Shown piece after piece: positions 1 to 7,146 of a stretch of DNA of 45,654 nucleotides. Made by a program: the position numbers and the translations under genes. This DNA comes from an uncultured Clostridia bacterium (lineage in GTDB: Bacteria; Bacillota; Clostridia; Oscillospirales; Oscillospiraceae), in assembly GCA_947367115.1 (NCBI GenBank), contig CANBCW010000009.1, positions 1-45,654 on the forward strand, in the 5' to 3' direction. The number at the start of each line of letters is the position of its first letter. Position 1 is the first letter of the stretch. The notes under the pieces were generated by a model. The model made no database searches. It was not told the origin of the DNA and saw nothing but the letters and a program-made list of their open reading frames with translations.

Positions 1-49
1 AGCCCGGAGCGTGGGAGCGTAGCGACTATGGCAGGGGAGGCCGGAGGCC

Positions 50-77
50 GGGGGCGGCAGCCCCCCTCTACTTGATA
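50..77 (+). other. Candidate rolling-circle double-strand origin (hairpin plus nick site)
   Basis: A GC hairpin (GGGGGC, loop GGCA, GCCCCC; 50-65) is followed five bases later by CTTGATA at 71-77. CTTG^ATA is the nick sequence used by the phiX174/pC194 class of rolling-circle initiators, and a hairpin next to the nick is usual for such origins. It lies 34 bases before the ATG of an HUH replication protein. The role as an origin is inferred from motif and position. Confidence 0.5.
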
Positions 78-110
78 CTAGGACATTATTCCGTCAGGGC
101 GCACAGAGCC

Positions 111-869
111 ATGAGTAAGAATGTCCATGAAATCACACATAATGGGCTGATTTACAGCTACCCAGACGGAAGCACAGACGTGCTCGTCTGCTCTGCTCCC
201 ATCTTCCGGGAACCGGGGTGGGAGCTGTCCGGCTGGGGCGAGGATCACACGAAGTGTGTACCGAGCCCCCGGGAGAAGGGGAAGAAGGCCGAGGGGGCCG
301 ATATGGTGCGCTCCATGCGCCGGGCCCGGGCGAAGCTCCGGCGGCTGGCCTTGGCCAACGGCTTCGACTTCTTCGTGACGCTGACCCTTGACCCGGCGAA
401 AATCGACCGCTACGACGGCGCCGCCGTCGTGAAGGCCTTGGGCCGCTGGTGTGATAACATGGTGCGGCGGCATGGCCTGCGGTATATCCTTGTGCCGGAA
501 CGGCACAAGGATGGGGCCTACCACTTCCACGGCTTCATGGCTGGCGAGGGCCTAAAGGCCATCGACAGCGGCGTGAAGTGGGAGGGCCGCCCGGTGTACA
601 ATCTGCCACAATGGGGCTATGGGTTCACCACCGCCCAGCGGCTGTATGGTGACTATCACGCCGCAGTGGGGTATTGCTGTAAGTACATCGGCAAGCAGGA
701 CGGCGAGCGGCCCTTGGGCCGCTGGTATTACAGCGGCGGTGACCTCCGGGAGCCGGAAAAGGTCTACTGCGATTTGGAGTACCGAGATATCGAAAACGCC
801 GTGGAATTTGCAATTCCCGGCGCAAAAATGAAAGTTTCAAGACAAAATGGAGGAAAAACACATGATTAA
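111..869 (+). CDS. HUH-type rolling-circle replication initiator (Rep)
   Basis: About 252 aa. It carries the three motifs of HUH endonucleases in order: FFVTLTLDP (motif I), YHFHGF (the metal-binding His-hydrophobic-His motif II) and YCCKYIGK (motif III, with the nicking tyrosine and following lysine). Proteins of this kind nick one strand at an origin and stay covalently attached while host polymerase displaces it; they occur in small plasmids, ssDNA phages and integrated relatives. An in-frame TTG at 72 would extend it by 13 residues but lies inside the candidate nick site, so the ATG at 111 is preferred, although no strong ribosome site precedes either. The coding sequence is much richer in GC than the chromosome after 2 kb. 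It is followed closely by a Spo0A-like gene and a recombinase on the same strand, which look like one transcription unit. Confidence 0.8.
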   Translation: MSKNVHEITHNGLIYSYPDGSTDVLVCSAPIFREPGWELSGWGEDHTKCVPSPREKGKKAEGADMVRSMRRARAKLRRLALANGFDFFVTLTLDPAKIDRYDGAAVVKALGRWCDNMVRRHGLRYILVPERHKDGAYHFHGFMAGEGLKAIDSGVKWEGRPVYNLPQWGYGFTTAQRLYGDYHAAVGYCCKYIGKQDGERPLGRWYYSGGDLREPEKVYCDLEYRDIENAVEFAIPGAKMKVSRQNGGKTHD

Positions 870-1203
870 CGCTCAAAAACTGGACAACTGCTTTCTGGCC
901 TGCGGCCTTCGGGAGAACATGACAGGCACCGACTACGCCCGGCGGGCGGTGATGATGTACCGCCCGGACATGAGAATGACGAAAGAGCTGTACCCGGCAA
1001 TTGCCGCCGCAGTCAATACCACACCCGGAGCGGTTGAGCGGGCTATTCGTCACGCCATCGAAACCGGGTTCGACCGGTGCGGGTACAATGACGAGGTGAT
1101 GACCATGTTCGGGAATACCATCAATCCGGACACAGGCAAGCCCACCAACGGCGAATTTGTGGCCCGGATGGCCCGGCTGTGCCGGGAGGGGCAGGACGTA
1201 TGA
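862..1203 (+). CDS. Stand-alone Spo0A C-terminal-type DNA-binding protein
   Basis: About 113 aa, starting at the ATG at 862 with GGAGG at 849-853. From the middle to the end it closely follows the sporulation-initiation effector domain of Spo0A: a YARRAVMM segment, LYPAIA...NTTPGAVERAIRHAIE (the recognition-helix region) and the distal GKPTNGEF motif that is almost invariant in Spo0A. There is no receiver domain, so no aspartate to phosphorylate; only about 20 residues precede the DNA-binding fold. It could bind 0A-box-like sites and interfere with, or sense, the host sporulation switch, or regulate its own element; this is inference. It sits between rep and the recombinase and its stop overlaps the next start (ATGA), which suggests translational coupling. 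Identification of the domain is strong, function unknown. Confidence 0.82.
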   Translation: MINAQKLDNCFLACGLRENMTGTDYARRAVMMYRPDMRMTKELYPAIAAAVNTTPGAVERAIRHAIETGFDRCGYNDEVMTMFGNTINPDTGKPTNGEFVARMARLCREGQDV

Positions 1204-1730
1204 GAACGGAATACCTGATAGACAGAGAGGTCGAGCAAGTGCTCGACCTCTTGACGTTTGACAACAGACTGTTGGCAAGATTGCTCCTGCATACCGGGCT
1301 CCGGGTGGGGGATGCCCTGCGGCTTAAGCCGGAGCAGTTGCGGCCCAACTTCTGGATCACCGAGCAGAAAACCGGGAAGCGGCGGCAAGTGGGGATCCCG
1401 GAGCCCCTGCTTTCCGATCTCCGATCGGCAGCAGGGGCGGCGTGGGTGTTCCCGGGAGCCGACCCCGCAAAGCCCCGGACACGTCAAGCACTGTGGAAGG
1501 ATGTGAAGCGGGCGGCCCGGGCCTGTCGGTTAACTGCCAACGCCGCCCCGCACAGCCTGCGCAAAGTTTACGCCGTGGAGCTCCTGCGGAAGTACGGCGA
1601 CATTGACCGGGTGCGCCGGGCACTGAACCACGGCGGCGTGGAGGTCACGCTGATTTACGCCATGGCAGACCAGCGGCTCAACGCCCGGGGCCAACGCCGC
1701 CGGAGCGGGCCGGGCCGGAAAAAGTCTTGA
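1200..1730 (+). CDS. Minimal tyrosine recombinase/integrase (catalytic domain only)
   Basis: 176 aa from the ATG at 1200 (GGGAGG at 1184-1189; ATGA overlap with the Spo0A-like gene). The tyrosine-recombinase catalytic set is present in order: Arg in HTGLRVGDAL, Lys in KTGKRR, HSLR (His-x-x-Arg), His in LNHGG and the nucleophile Tyr in TLIYA. It is about half the usual integrase length: the N-terminal core-binding SAM-like domain is absent, and the protein begins directly at the catalytic fold. A basic tail (RRRSGPGRKK) ends it. It probably integrates, excises or resolves multimers of the rolling-circle element at the left edge of the window. High GC matches rep and differs from the chromosomal Xer-like gene that follows. 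Confidence 0.8.
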   Translation: MRTEYLIDREVEQVLDLLTFDNRLLARLLLHTGLRVGDALRLKPEQLRPNFWITEQKTGKRRQVGIPEPLLSDLRSAAGAAWVFPGADPAKPRTRQALWKDVKRAARACRLTANAAPHSLRKVYAVELLRKYGDIDRVRRALNHGGVEVTLIYAMADQRLNARGQRRRSGPGRKKS

Positions 1731-1755
1731 CAAATGCGCCCGCTTCTGATAGTAT
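1727..1755 (+). promoter_or_regulatory. Strong sigma-A-type promoter facing out of the element
   Basis: TTGACA (1727-1732), a 17-bp spacer and TAGTAT (1750-1755) preceded by TG in extended -10 position. It overlaps the end of the tyrosine recombinase gene and points rightward into the intergenic stretch and the Xer-like gene at 2008. Confidence 0.6.
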
Positions 1756-1906
1756 CATGTCGAGGGAGGTGGAAGCACCTCGCCAAACGAAACAAAACCA
1801 TTATTTTGGTGCGAGCGAGCACGTTCCCGAAGCCGCCGGAGGTGGCGAGGGGACAGTGCAACGGTTCGCTGGGGAGCGGCCCCAGCGATTTTATTGCGAA
1901 CCAGCG

Positions 1907-1936
1907 AACGCAACAAAATAAAAATTTTGTTGCGTT
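1907..1936. repeat. Perfect 13-bp inverted repeat with 4-bp spacer
   Basis: Left arm AACGCAACAAAAT, spacer AAAA, right arm its exact reverse complement. The right arm contains the -35 box of the promoter for the Xer-like gene, so it may be an operator. It also fits a tyrosine-recombinase core site or a hairpin. No T-tract follows, so a simple terminator is less likely. Confidence 0.6.
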
Positions 1937-1958
1937 ATTAGTTTATATGTGATATAAT
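1930..1958 (+). promoter_or_regulatory. Promoter of the Xer-like recombinase
   Basis: TTGCGT (1930-1935), 17-bp spacer, TATAAT (1953-1958). The start codon is 50 bp downstream with AGGAGG at 1991-1996. Confidence 0.65.
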
Positions 1959-2007
1959 ATGGTCATGGGGAAGCTCAACATGGGTTTACAAGGAGGTTTA
2001 TTATGAT

Positions 2008-3018
2008 ATGCAGCGGTATTACGATTGTCCACAGATCCTGCGGGATTTTCTGACCTACCATGAGACTATTAAAGGTCAGTCACAGCTTACCATTGGCGAA
2101 TACTATCTGGATCTAAGAATGTTTTTGCGCTTTATGAAACTGATGCGCAGCGATATGCCGATACACACGCGGTTGGATGATATTCCCATCAAGGATATTG
2201 ACATTCATTTCATTGCAGGGATCACTACGTCGGATGTGTTCGATTTCCTTTCGTACCTGGCAAGTGACCGAACTGCCAATCCGGATGCCAAAGCGCCCGA
2301 ATATGGGATCTCGGCCAGCTCTCGTGCCAGAAAGCTGTCCTCCATCAAATCCTTCTTTAAGTATCTGACTGTGCGAACCAAGCAATTACAGGAAAACCCT
2401 GTGGCAGATCTGGAGTATCCAAAGCTGCGCAAAAGCCTGCCGAAATATCTGACTATGGAGCAATCAGCGGCGCTGCTGCAGGCGGTTTCTGGCCCCAATG
2501 CCAAGCGGGATTATGCGATCTTGATGCTGTTTCTGAATTGCGGCATTCGGCGCAGCGAGCTGGTCGGATTAAACGTTACCGATGTTTACGAGGATCGTAT
2601 CCGCGTGGTCGGCAAAGGTAATAAAGAACGCTTCGTCTATTTCGGCACTCCCTGCCGGAAAGCCATTGATGCTTACCTTCTCGAACGCAACAAAAAAATA
2701 CTGTCTGATAACCGGGCGCTGTTTGGCTCACGCAACGGAAACCGCATCAGCGTTGAAGCTGTTCACCGGCTGGTCAAAAAGGCTCTGTTGCAGGCCGGAT
2801 TAGACCCTAATCAGTTTTCTGCTCATAAATTGCGTCATACTGCTGCAACCATGATGCTCTCCGGCGGTGTGGATGTAAAGACGGTTCAGGAAGTTTTAGG
2901 ACATGAAAATCTGAATACGACCCAAATTTACACCCATATTGAGAACACTGAGCTAAAAATTGCCGCGGAAGCTAATCCCCTTTCCAAGCTGGATTTCGCT
3001 GGAGAAAATGAAGATTGA
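2008..3018 (+). CDS. XerC/XerD-like tyrosine recombinase
   Basis: 336 aa with the full two-domain plan. The N-terminal core-binding domain (roughly 1-120) has the GQSQLTIGEYYLDLRMFL pattern, and the C-terminal catalytic domain has Arg in NCGIRRSEL, Lys in VVGKGNKER, HKLRHTAATMML, GHENLNTTQ and the nucleophile Tyr in QIYTH. This is the layout of chromosomal Xer proteins that resolve chromosome dimers at dif; integrases of mobile elements look similar, and no dif-like site could be assigned, so the exact role is open. The ATG at 2008 is 11 bases after AGGAGG; an ATG at 2003 is closer but opens only a 16-codon frame. Composition is that of the chromosome, unlike the integrase immediately upstream. 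A bidirectional terminator separates it from radA. Confidence 0.8.
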   Translation: MQRYYDCPQILRDFLTYHETIKGQSQLTIGEYYLDLRMFLRFMKLMRSDMPIHTRLDDIPIKDIDIHFIAGITTSDVFDFLSYLASDRTANPDAKAPEYGISASSRARKLSSIKSFFKYLTVRTKQLQENPVADLEYPKLRKSLPKYLTMEQSAALLQAVSGPNAKRDYAILMLFLNCGIRRSELVGLNVTDVYEDRIRVVGKGNKERFVYFGTPCRKAIDAYLLERNKKILSDNRALFGSRNGNRISVEAVHRLVKKALLQAGLDPNQFSAHKLRHTAATMMLSGGVDVKTVQEVLGHENLNTTQIYTHIENTELKIAAEANPLSKLDFAGENED

Positions 3019-3034
3019 CCCCTTCCCTGCTATA

Positions 3035-3067
3035 AAAATGACGTGTCCGGTTTGGGCACGTCATTTT
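3035..3067. terminator. Bidirectional terminator between the Xer-like gene and radA
   Basis: 11-bp perfect stem AAAATGACGTG (3035-3045)/CACGTCATTTT (3057-3067) with A-rich and T-rich flanks, between two convergent genes. Confidence 0.75.
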
Positions 3068-3076
3068 CTGATATAT

Positions 3077-4438
3077 TCACAGAGCTGTTTCGATGGCTTC
3101 CCGGAGGTTTCTGACTCGGTAGACATTCAAACCGTTCGGTATTTCCAACTTTTCCGAAGTATTTTTAGGAATAATGCACTTTTTAAATCCCAATCTTGAA
3201 ACTTCTGCCAAGCGTTGATTCATGTGGGATACGGAGCGGATCTCCCCTGTCAATCCTACCTCTCCAATGGCAGCAAGGTCATCAGCAATGGGCTGATCCC
3301 GGTAAGAGGATGCCACAGCCAGCACCACCGGTAGATCCGCGCCAGGCTCATCCAGCCGCAGGCCGCCGATGACATTGATATAGGCGTCAAAAACGTTCAG
3401 CTTCATGCCTGCGCGCTTTTCAGCCACAGCCATAAGCAGAACCGCGCGGTTGAAATCAAAGCCGTCCGCAGCCCGCCTGGGCACGTTGAAAGTGGTCTTA
3501 GCCACGAGCGCCTGAACTTCTGCCAGCACAGGGCGGGTTCCCTCCATAACGCAGGCAACGCATGTGCCGGAGGCTCCCTCCGGGCGGCCAGCCAGAAGTA
3601 TTTGTGACGGATTAGGGACTTCGATCAGACCGCAGTCCATCATCTCAAAAACGCCGATTTCATTGGTGGAACCAAAGCGGTTCTTAGCGGCCCGAAGCAG
3701 CCGGTAGCTGGAATTTTGATCACCTTCAAAGTACAGGACGCAGTCCACCATGTGCTCCAGCACCTTGGGGCCGGCAATGTTGCCATCCTTGTTGATATGG
3801 CCCACCACAAAAACTGTCACGCCCTGACTTTTGGACAGGTGCATCATGGACATGGTGCAATCCTTCACCTGAGAAATGCTGCCAGGTGAGGACTCGTTTT
3901 CCTCGTTGTAAAGTGTCTGGATGGAGTCCACGATCAGAATATCCGGCCTAATCTCATCCACGGCTTCCAGAACATCGGATAACCGGGTTTCAGACAGAAT
4001 GAAAAGCTGTTCGGGGGCTACTCCAAGGCGCACAGCACGCAGTTTTAGCTGGCGCTCACTTTCCTCACCGGATATATAAAGAACGCTTCTGCCTTGACAC
4101 AGGCTGTTGCAGATCTGCAACAGAAGGGTTGACTTGCCGATTCCCGGCGCGCCCCCTACCAGCACAAGACTGCCCGCGACGGCACCGCCGCCCAGGACCC
4201 GATCCAGCTCCCCCATCCCGGTGGAAAATCGGATCTCCGTGTCTGTATCCACCTGGTCGATCCGCTGTGGTCTGCGGCTCACGCCAACGGGTGCGGCCTT
4301 TGCCCTGCCTGCCGCGACAGGCTTTTCAATATGCTCTTCCAATGTGTTCCATGCGCCGCAGCCGGGACAGCGACCCACCCATTTCGGTGTTTCATTGCCG
4401 CAGGCGGTGCAGAAGTAAACGGTTTTCGCTTTGGCCAT
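3077..4438 (-). CDS. radA: DNA repair protein RadA (Sms)
   Basis: 453 aa. It starts at the ATG at 4438, after AAGGAG and giving MAKAKTVYF; the longer frame has no ribosome site. Domains: an N-terminal C4 zinc finger (CTACG...CPGC, residues ~9-27), a RecA-like ATPase with Walker A GGAPGIGKST (~90-105), the RadA-specific KNRFG motif, and a C-terminal Lon-protease-like domain without protease activity. RadA is a hexameric branch-migration helicase acting on recombination intermediates and helps recombinational repair and transformation. In Firmicutes it often lies near clpC or disA; here it stands alone between an Xer-like gene and a surface protein. It has its own strong promoter. Confidence 0.95.
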   Translation of the reverse strand: MAKAKTVYFCTACGNETPKWVGRCPGCGAWNTLEEHIEKPVAAGRAKAAPVGVSRRPQRIDQVDTDTEIRFSTGMGELDRVLGGGAVAGSLVLVGGAPGIGKSTLLLQICNSLCQGRSVLYISGEESERQLKLRAVRLGVAPEQLFILSETRLSDVLEAVDEIRPDILIVDSIQTLYNEENESSPGSISQVKDCTMSMMHLSKSQGVTVFVVGHINKDGNIAGPKVLEHMVDCVLYFEGDQNSSYRLLRAAKNRFGSTNEIGVFEMMDCGLIEVPNPSQILLAGRPEGASGTCVACVMEGTRPVLAEVQALVAKTTFNVPRRAADGFDFNRAVLLMAVAEKRAGMKLNVFDAYINVIGGLRLDEPGADLPVVLAVASSYRDQPIADDLAAIGEVGLTGEIRSVSHMNQRLAEVSRLGFKKCIIPKNTSEKLEIPNGLNVYRVRNLREAIETAL

Positions 4439-4475
4439 GGTGGTATTTCTCCTTGCCTCATTCCAATTTGGTGTT

Positions 4476-4504
4476 ATTATACCAGTAAAAAGAAATGTGG
4501 TCAA
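4476..4504 (-). promoter_or_regulatory. radA promoter
   Basis: On the minus strand TTGACC (4504-4499), 17-bp spacer, TATAAT (4481-4476) with TG before it (extended -10). The radA ATG is 37 bp downstream. Confidence 0.7.
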
Positions 4505-4575
4505 GTGTTTGAAAACGCAGTTGGAAGATAAATTGTTGTTGACGAAATTATTGGCGCACGGAAAAAGACAAATAA

Positions 4576-4601
4576 AACCGCCCCACTTTTGTGGGGCGGT
4601 T
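4576..4601 (-). terminator. Terminator of the surface-protein gene
   Basis: Perfect 11-bp stem AACCGCCCCAC/GTGGGGCGGTT with TTTT/AAAA loop, followed on the minus strand by a T-rich run. It lies 21 bp past the stop at 4622. Confidence 0.8.
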
Positions 4602-4621
4602 CGGTCAGTTAAATCAGAAGA

Positions 4622-6181
4622 TCAGAATTCCTTCTTCTTCAGGACAACAACGCCAGCGGTGGCAGCCATCATGGCAACGACCAGACCAGCAACGCTCATG
4701 TCGCCAGTGCCGGGGTTCTCCTCACCGGGGTTCTCGCCTTCACCGGGGTTCTCCTCGGTAACGACAGTGATCTCATCAGCGAGGGTGTTGCGCAGCTGCA
4801 GGGTCACGTTATCATTCTTGGCGTAAATACCAACAGCGGCGGTGACATTCAGCTTATCGCCGACCTGAATAGCCCAAGAGCCATCCTCGTTCTTGTCAAC
4901 AACAGCCTTGTAGATCTGGATGGTGTTGGTGCCATCGGTCACGGTGATGTTGGGGCTGGTGTAGGCGCCGTCGTTATCAAAGACTTCGGTAACGGTCACG
5001 CCGGACAGCTTGACATAGGTGCAGACATCGGCAGTAGTCAGAGCATCGATGGTGGTTTCCTTAGCGGGCAGCTCCTGTGCGGTATAATCAGCCACATAGG
5101 TGCTGTTATTGAGCTGAGGCAGACCATTGTATGCACCCTTGGTGCCGGTAGCAGTGATGGTGTAGCCCAAGGTCAGATCAGCGGGGGTATCGCTGGTGCG
5201 GACGCAGATACCGCCAGTGGCATCCTGAATGTAAACATTCTTGCCGCCCTCGATGCATACAACAACACCCTTAACGGTGAATTCTGTGCCGTCCTCGCCA
5301 GCCAGAGCGGTAGCGATATCAACGATGGTGGGCTCCTCAGGCTCTTCCTCCTCGTTGGCAACAACTTCAACAGAAACAGTGCCAGCCTCAGCGTCGAAGG
5401 TAACGGTCACGGTGCTGACGGCCTCAACGGTAAACTTATAGTTATTACCGTTATCACCCCAGGAGGTGTCCCAGTTGCCAATATTGACCTTCAGCTCATA
5501 ATCAGCCGCAGGAACATTCTCGTAAACCTTGGTGTACAAGCCGTCCTCGCCCTTGGTCATCAGGCCGCTCTCATTCAGAGGAGCCCAGTTACCAAAGATC
5601 TCGGTGCTGCCGGTAACGTAGTAGTTGGTGGTCACTTCGGGCTCATCCCCGCCAGACTCAGCCTCATTGTAGTACACCTTGATGGACTTCCAGTAGAAGG
5701 TGTAGCCCAGATCATGCTCCATGTAGAAGTAGGTGTAGGTGTTCGCATCAGGAGTGATGGTATAGGTCTTTTCACCGGCTACGGTGGACAGCTTGGTGCT
5801 GTAGTCAGTGCCCTTCGCTTCGTTGCCAAAGTTGAAAATTACAGCATCAGCATTGGCGTAGGTAACATCCTTGGAATCGCTGTAGGTCAACTCAATCTTG
5901 GTGATTCCGCCAGGGAAAGCGTCGGTGTTCCAGAGCATAGAAGTATTGCCATTCTTGTCTCTTACCTGGATGCCGTCGCCGTAGTTGCCCAGCTGGATCC
6001 ACTCAACGCCAACACCATCAACGGTATTGCTGCCTGCGGAGTAAGATTGGGATGCCAGACCCAGAGAGTCGACAGTAAATTCGACATACTTCTCAGTCGT
6101 GGCAGAAGCGCCCAGGGGCAGCAGAGCCAGAACCAAGGTCAGGCACAGAGCAATGCTCAGGATCTTACTGATCTTCTTCAT
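4622..6181 (-). CDS. Sortase-anchored modular surface protein
   Basis: 519 aa, exported. Residues 1-27 are a signal peptide (MKKISK, hydrophobic core, ASA cleavage). The protein then shows an N-terminal beta-rich domain (~28-175), a segment from ~182 beginning NYYVTGSTEIFGNW that resembles the X25/starch-binding beta-sandwich modules of amylases and pullulanases, and an OB-fold-like domain (~285-475) with KGVVVCIEGGKNVYIQD, as seen in YhcR/DUF5689-type proteins. A Glu/Pro/Gly spacer leads to NPGTGD, a membrane helix and KKKEF, which is a sortase sorting signal of the LPXTG type with NP in place of LP. No catalytic domain is seen, so binding of a glycan or another surface ligand is the likely role. 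GGAGGAAA precedes the start; a weak leader hairpin lies at 6207-6227. Confidence 0.7.
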   Translation of the reverse strand: MKKISKILSIALCLTLVLALLPLGASATTEKYVEFTVDSLGLASQSYSAGSNTVDGVGVEWIQLGNYGDGIQVRDKNGNTSMLWNTDAFPGGITKIELTYSDSKDVTYANADAVIFNFGNEAKGTDYSTKLSTVAGEKTYTITPDANTYTYFYMEHDLGYTFYWKSIKVYYNEAESGGDEPEVTTNYYVTGSTEIFGNWAPLNESGLMTKGEDGLYTKVYENVPAADYELKVNIGNWDTSWGDNGNNYKFTVEAVSTVTVTFDAEAGTVSVEVVANEEEEPEEPTIVDIATALAGEDGTEFTVKGVVVCIEGGKNVYIQDATGGICVRTSDTPADLTLGYTITATGTKGAYNGLPQLNNSTYVADYTAQELPAKETTIDALTTADVCTYVKLSGVTVTEVFDNDGAYTSPNITVTDGTNTIQIYKAVVDKNEDGSWAIQVGDKLNVTAAVGIYAKNDNVTLQLRNTLADEITVVTEENPGEGENPGEENPGTGDMSVAGLVVAMMAATAGVVVLKKKEF

Positions 6182-6306
6182 TATGTATTTCCTCCTTTGT
6201 TATGATGGAGCGGGTATCCCCTGCTCCAAAGCAATTTTTTGCTTAACAATAAAATATCATTTTTACCGAAAAAAAGCAATACCAATTTATCCATTTTTCG
6301 CAGATT

Positions 6307-7026
6307 TTACATATCTAAAATGTCCGCGGCTGACAGACTGAGGGTGGATGCGATGACGCAGGCGATCTTTTTCTGATATGCTTCGCTCTGAAGCAGAGCA
6401 TCCTCCTCCAGATTGGAAATAAATCCGCACTCCACCAGAATCCCCGGCCTGCTGATATGCTGCATGAGATAAATGCCGTCCGAGGCCTTACAACGGCGCT
6501 TGCTGCCCGGATTCAGCGTATTGATAAACGTTCCCTGGAGCTTTTCTGCCAGCGCCCGGCTGGTGTCATCGTCGGCGTAAAAGACCTGCGCGCCGCTGTA
6601 CCGTCCGTCCGGGAAGGTATTCTGATGGATGCTGACCAACACCCCATTTTCCGTTTCATTGACCAGCTTGACCCGCTGCTTCAGATCGGATACCTTCTGT
6701 GCCGCGATGGTATTGCCTTCCGTATAGATCGATGTATCCGTGGTGCGGATCATTAAGGTTTCATACCCCAGAAAATGCAGGAGATCGTTCAGGCGCAGGG
6801 CAATCTCCAGATTAAACTGACTTTCCAGTACGCCGGAACATGAGGTTGCTCCGCCATCAATGCCGCCATGGCCGGGATCAATAACGATGCAAGTTCGATC
6901 GGTGATGGGGGCGTTTTCCACCATGACTGTCACCGCGCCGCTTCCAAAGTGTGCAATGCATAAACACCCAACAAGTACCGCCGCATAGATCGGAAAGAAT
7001 TTCGTAATGGGAATACGCTTCTTCAT
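6307..7026 (-). CDS. cwlD: N-acetylmuramoyl-L-alanine amidase, CwlD type
   Basis: 239 aa from the ATG at 7026; the upstream extension is not preceded by a ribosome site. An N-terminal membrane anchor (IYAAVLVGCLCIAHFG) precedes an Amidase_3 domain: DPGHGGIDGG gives the first zinc His, LESQFNLE the Glu, SIHQN the second His, and ILVECGFISN the catalytic Glu. Length and architecture match B. subtilis CwlD (237 aa), which with PdaA makes the muramic-delta-lactam of spore cortex peptidoglycan. The neighbouring cotJ coat genes, transcribed away from it, fit a sporulation role. A vegetative amidase of the same family cannot be excluded. Confidence 0.75.
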   Translation of the reverse strand: MKKRIPITKFFPIYAAVLVGCLCIAHFGSGAVTVMVENAPITDRTCIVIDPGHGGIDGGATSCSGVLESQFNLEIALRLNDLLHFLGYETLMIRTTDTSIYTEGNTIAAQKVSDLKQRVKLVNETENGVLVSIHQNTFPDGRYSGAQVFYADDDTSRALAEKLQGTFINTLNPGSKRRCKASDGIYLMQHISRPGILVECGFISNLEEDALLQSEAYQKKIACVIASTLSLSAADILDM

Positions 7027-7069
7027 GGACAACACCTCGATGAACTCTATGCACCAAAGTGTCCCTAAT

Positions 7070-7098
7070 GAACATCCTGACAAACACTGGCATAGTAT
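7070..7098 (+). promoter_or_regulatory. Candidate sigma-E promoter of cotJ
   Basis: CATAGTAT at 7091-7098 resembles the sigma-E -10 (CATACANT); a weaker GAACATC lies 13-14 bp upstream. The TTG start of cotJAB is 49 bp downstream. cotJ is sigma-E dependent in Bacillus. An inverted repeat GGAAC-GACA-GTTCC (7104-7117) lies in the leader. Confidence 0.35.
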
Positions 7099-7146
7099 GA
7101 CGTGGAACGACAGTTCCAAATCCTTTTAGGATCGGAGGAATGATCA

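Larger units (their letters stand above)
1756..2000 (+). other. Structured intergenic region between element and chromosome
   Basis: No convincing gene. It holds a tight hairpin (GAGGTG-GAAG-CACCTC near 1765-1780), GTGC...GCAC near 1810-1823, a 9-bp inverted repeat GTTCGCTGG (1864-1872)/CCAGCGAAC (1901-1909), and a perfect 13-bp inverted repeat at 1907-1919/1924-1936 with an AAAA spacer. The mix resembles a plasmid or phage intergenic region, a structured RNA, or a recombination site. The junction between foreign GC-rich and resident DNA should lie here. A 64-codon ORF across 1727-1921 lacks a ribosome site and is not called. Confidence 0.5.

Noticed and set aside
625..1278. Long minus-strand ORF opposite rep, the Spo0A-like gene and the integrase
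   Set aside because: Arg/Pro/His-rich composition typical of an antisense shadow in GC-rich DNA; the plus-strand genes have clear family motifs and ribosome sites.
2003..2053. Short 16-codon frame from an ATG at 2003, nearer the AGGAGG than the Xer-like start
   Set aside because: Possible leader peptide, but it is too short and without recognisable content; kept only as a note on start choice.
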